From positions 1 through 13,878 of the forward strand of contig CAYSAG010000125.1 in NCBI GenBank assembly GCA_964428935.1: 13,878 nucleotides of DNA, in the 5' to 3' direction. The notes beneath the pieces were generated by a model that was given only the letters and a program-made list of their open reading frames with translations, did no database searches and had not been told where the DNA came from. Positions within the stretch are counted from its first letter, which is position 1, and each line of letters opens with the position of its first letter. Source of the stretch: JAADHY01 sp964428935 (lineage in GTDB: Bacteria; Planctomycetota; Planctomycetia; Planctomycetales; Planctomycetaceae). A program made the position numbers and the translations under genes. This document shows, piece by piece, positions 12,855 through 13,878 of this stretch.

Positions 12855-13878
12855 ATGTCGAGGTGTCGGAGTAGTGGTATGAAACGGTACGGTTTCACGT
12901 TGATTGAGCTTTTGGTCGTCATTGCGATCATTGCGATTCTGATCGCGCTACTGTTGCCCGCGGTGCAGCAAGCACGCGAAGCGGCCAGACGGACGCAGTG
13001 CCGCAACAACCTGAAGCAGCTCGCTTTGGCCATGCACAACTACGAAGAGACCTACAAGGCGCTGCCTCAGTTGCACTACAAGCCGAACTGCACTTCGTGC
13101 CGGCCCTGGCACGGCCACGGTGTGTGGGTCTCGGTTTTGCCCTACCTGGACCAGCGGAACGTGTACGACATCTGGGACATGACCCGCACTTACACTCACG
13201 CGAACAACAGGCCGGCACGTCGCACGAAGATCCCTGTTTTCCTCTGTCCGTCCGACCGTGAGTATCCTGGAGCGGAGCCGGGGTGCAACTACGTCGTCAG
13301 CGCCGGGTCGACCCCGTACATTTGGCGCAAGAGCCGAAGCAAGGGTGCGAACGGTGCATTCCATCGGTGGTATTCGGTGAGATTCGGAGACATCACCGAC
13401 GGGCTGTCCAACACGGCCATGATGTCGGAGATTCTGGTCGGAGACAACGACCGGAACTCGACTTCGGATTCCGACATCATCCGAGTGCAGAGTCCGTCCA
13501 CGAAGTTTGCGAACGAACGGTTCCCCACCCAGCAGGAGCTGGAGGCGGTCGGGCAGCAGTGCGACAGCACCTCGCCCAGCGGTCCGACTTGGGCCATCAA
13601 TTCGTTGAGCCGGTGCGGCCGGGACTGGAGTGCTCCTTACCCGTACGAGTCGGCGTTCAACACGACGGCGCCGCCGAACTGGAAGCACCGCACGTGCGCT
13701 TTCGGTGGCACGTTCGGGTTGTGTGCCGACCGAAACGGCATCTTCCCGCCGCGGTCGCGGCACGCGGGCGGCGTCCAGCTGGCGCTGTGTGACGGCTCGG
13801 TTCGCTTCATCAGCGACAGCATCGACGTCCAAGTCTTCCAGTTCCTGGGCGCTCGCAACGACGGGCAGTCGATCAGCG
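12855..13878 (+). CDS. DUF1559 prepilin-like protein (3' end just outside window)
   Basis: The frame is open for 341 codons to the window edge. Residues 10-36 are a type IV pilin-like signal: KRYG then FTLIELLVVIAIIAILIALL, with predicted prepilin-peptidase cleavage after Gly13 and the usual Glu at position +5 (Glu18). The helix continues into LLPAVQQAREAARRTQCRNN, typical of the planctomycete DUF1559 family, and the family's H-x9-DG motif is present near the end (HAGGVQLALCDG). The final visible residues LGARNDGQSIS fit the normal C-terminus, so only a few codons are missing. These proteins occur in many copies per planctomycete genome and probably form pseudopilus-like or secreted surface components; the role of each copy is unknown. 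The product has several Cys residues, including CTSC in the globular part. It follows a TadG-like gene but has its own structured leader and ribosome site. Confidence 0.95.
   Translation, partial: MSRCRSSGMKRYGFTLIELLVVIAIIAILIALLLPAVQQAREAARRTQCRNNLKQLALAMHNYEETYKALPQLHYKPNCTSCRPWHGHGVWVSVLPYLDQRNVYDIWDMTRTYTHANNRPARRTKIPVFLCPSDREYPGAEPGCNYVVSAGSTPYIWRKSRSKGANGAFHRWYSVRFGDITDGLSNTAMMSEILVGDNDRNSTSDSDIIRVQSPSTKFANERFPTQQELEAVGQQCDSTSPSGPTWAINSLSRCGRDWSAPYPYESAFNTTAPPNWKHRTCAFGGTFGLCADRNGIFPPRSRHAGGVQLALCDGSVRFISDSIDVQVFQFLGARNDGQSIS

Noticed and set aside
12948..13832. Minus-strand open frame of 294 codons
   Set aside because: Antisense to the DUF1559 gene, Arg/Val-rich, without domains.

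Overview
The window looks like chromosomal DNA of a planctomycete. Four gene families point that way: a DUF1559 prepilin-like protein with an H-x9-DG C-terminus, a twin-arginine DUF1501 protein, a TadG-like von Willebrand A protein, and a DUF447 protein of the kind found in organisms with tetrahydromethanopterin-type C1 chemistry. Sampled lines are roughly two thirds G+C. No rRNA, tRNA, CRISPR array, transposase or integrase was seen.

Layout. Bases 1-2949 (minus) hold the first 983 codons of a large secreted protein: Ycf48/BNR-like propeller, a domain resembling a degenerate PIG-L deacetylase, helical repeats and a CBM9-like start, cut by the window edge. A 740-base gene-free region full of small repeats separates it from a divergent DUF447 gene (3690-4283, plus). 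That gene converges on a KduD-like SDR dehydrogenase (4399-5160, minus). A 312-base divergent region, with a good promoter candidate on each strand, leads to the DUF1501 gene (5473-6726, plus). This converges on a two-gene minus-strand set, larC (7761-8975) followed by a membrane-anchored coiled-coil/HTH protein (6997-7629), with a 10-bp hairpin just past the latter's stop.

Bases 8976-9778 hold the larC promoter on minus and a structured leader on plus. The plus strand then carries the TadG-like protein (9779-12226), whose VWA domain is split by about 420 residues including a Gly-Ser-Lys repeat. A strong terminator hairpin follows, then about 550 bases of hairpin-rich non-coding DNA, then the DUF1559 prepilin-like gene (12855 to the window end, only a few codons short of its expected stop).

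Functionally the window is mixed rather than one operon. The right third is envelope and pilus-like surface biology (TadG-like plus pseudopilin-like). The centre is nickel-pincer cofactor maturation (LarC), sugar-acid redox (SDR) and a secreted DUF1501 protein. The left is a secreted multi-domain protein.

The most unusual things seen are an extreme shortage of the ApT dinucleotide in the left part (coding and non-coding alike, leaving a 983-residue protein with one Met and five Ile), the split VWA domain with its lysine-bearing Gly/Ser repeat, the apparently inactive PIG-L-like domain inside the propeller protein, a promoter-proximal block shared by two separate genes, and the layered hairpins ahead of the DUF1559 gene. 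I do not see a clear multi-gene system that I can call new.
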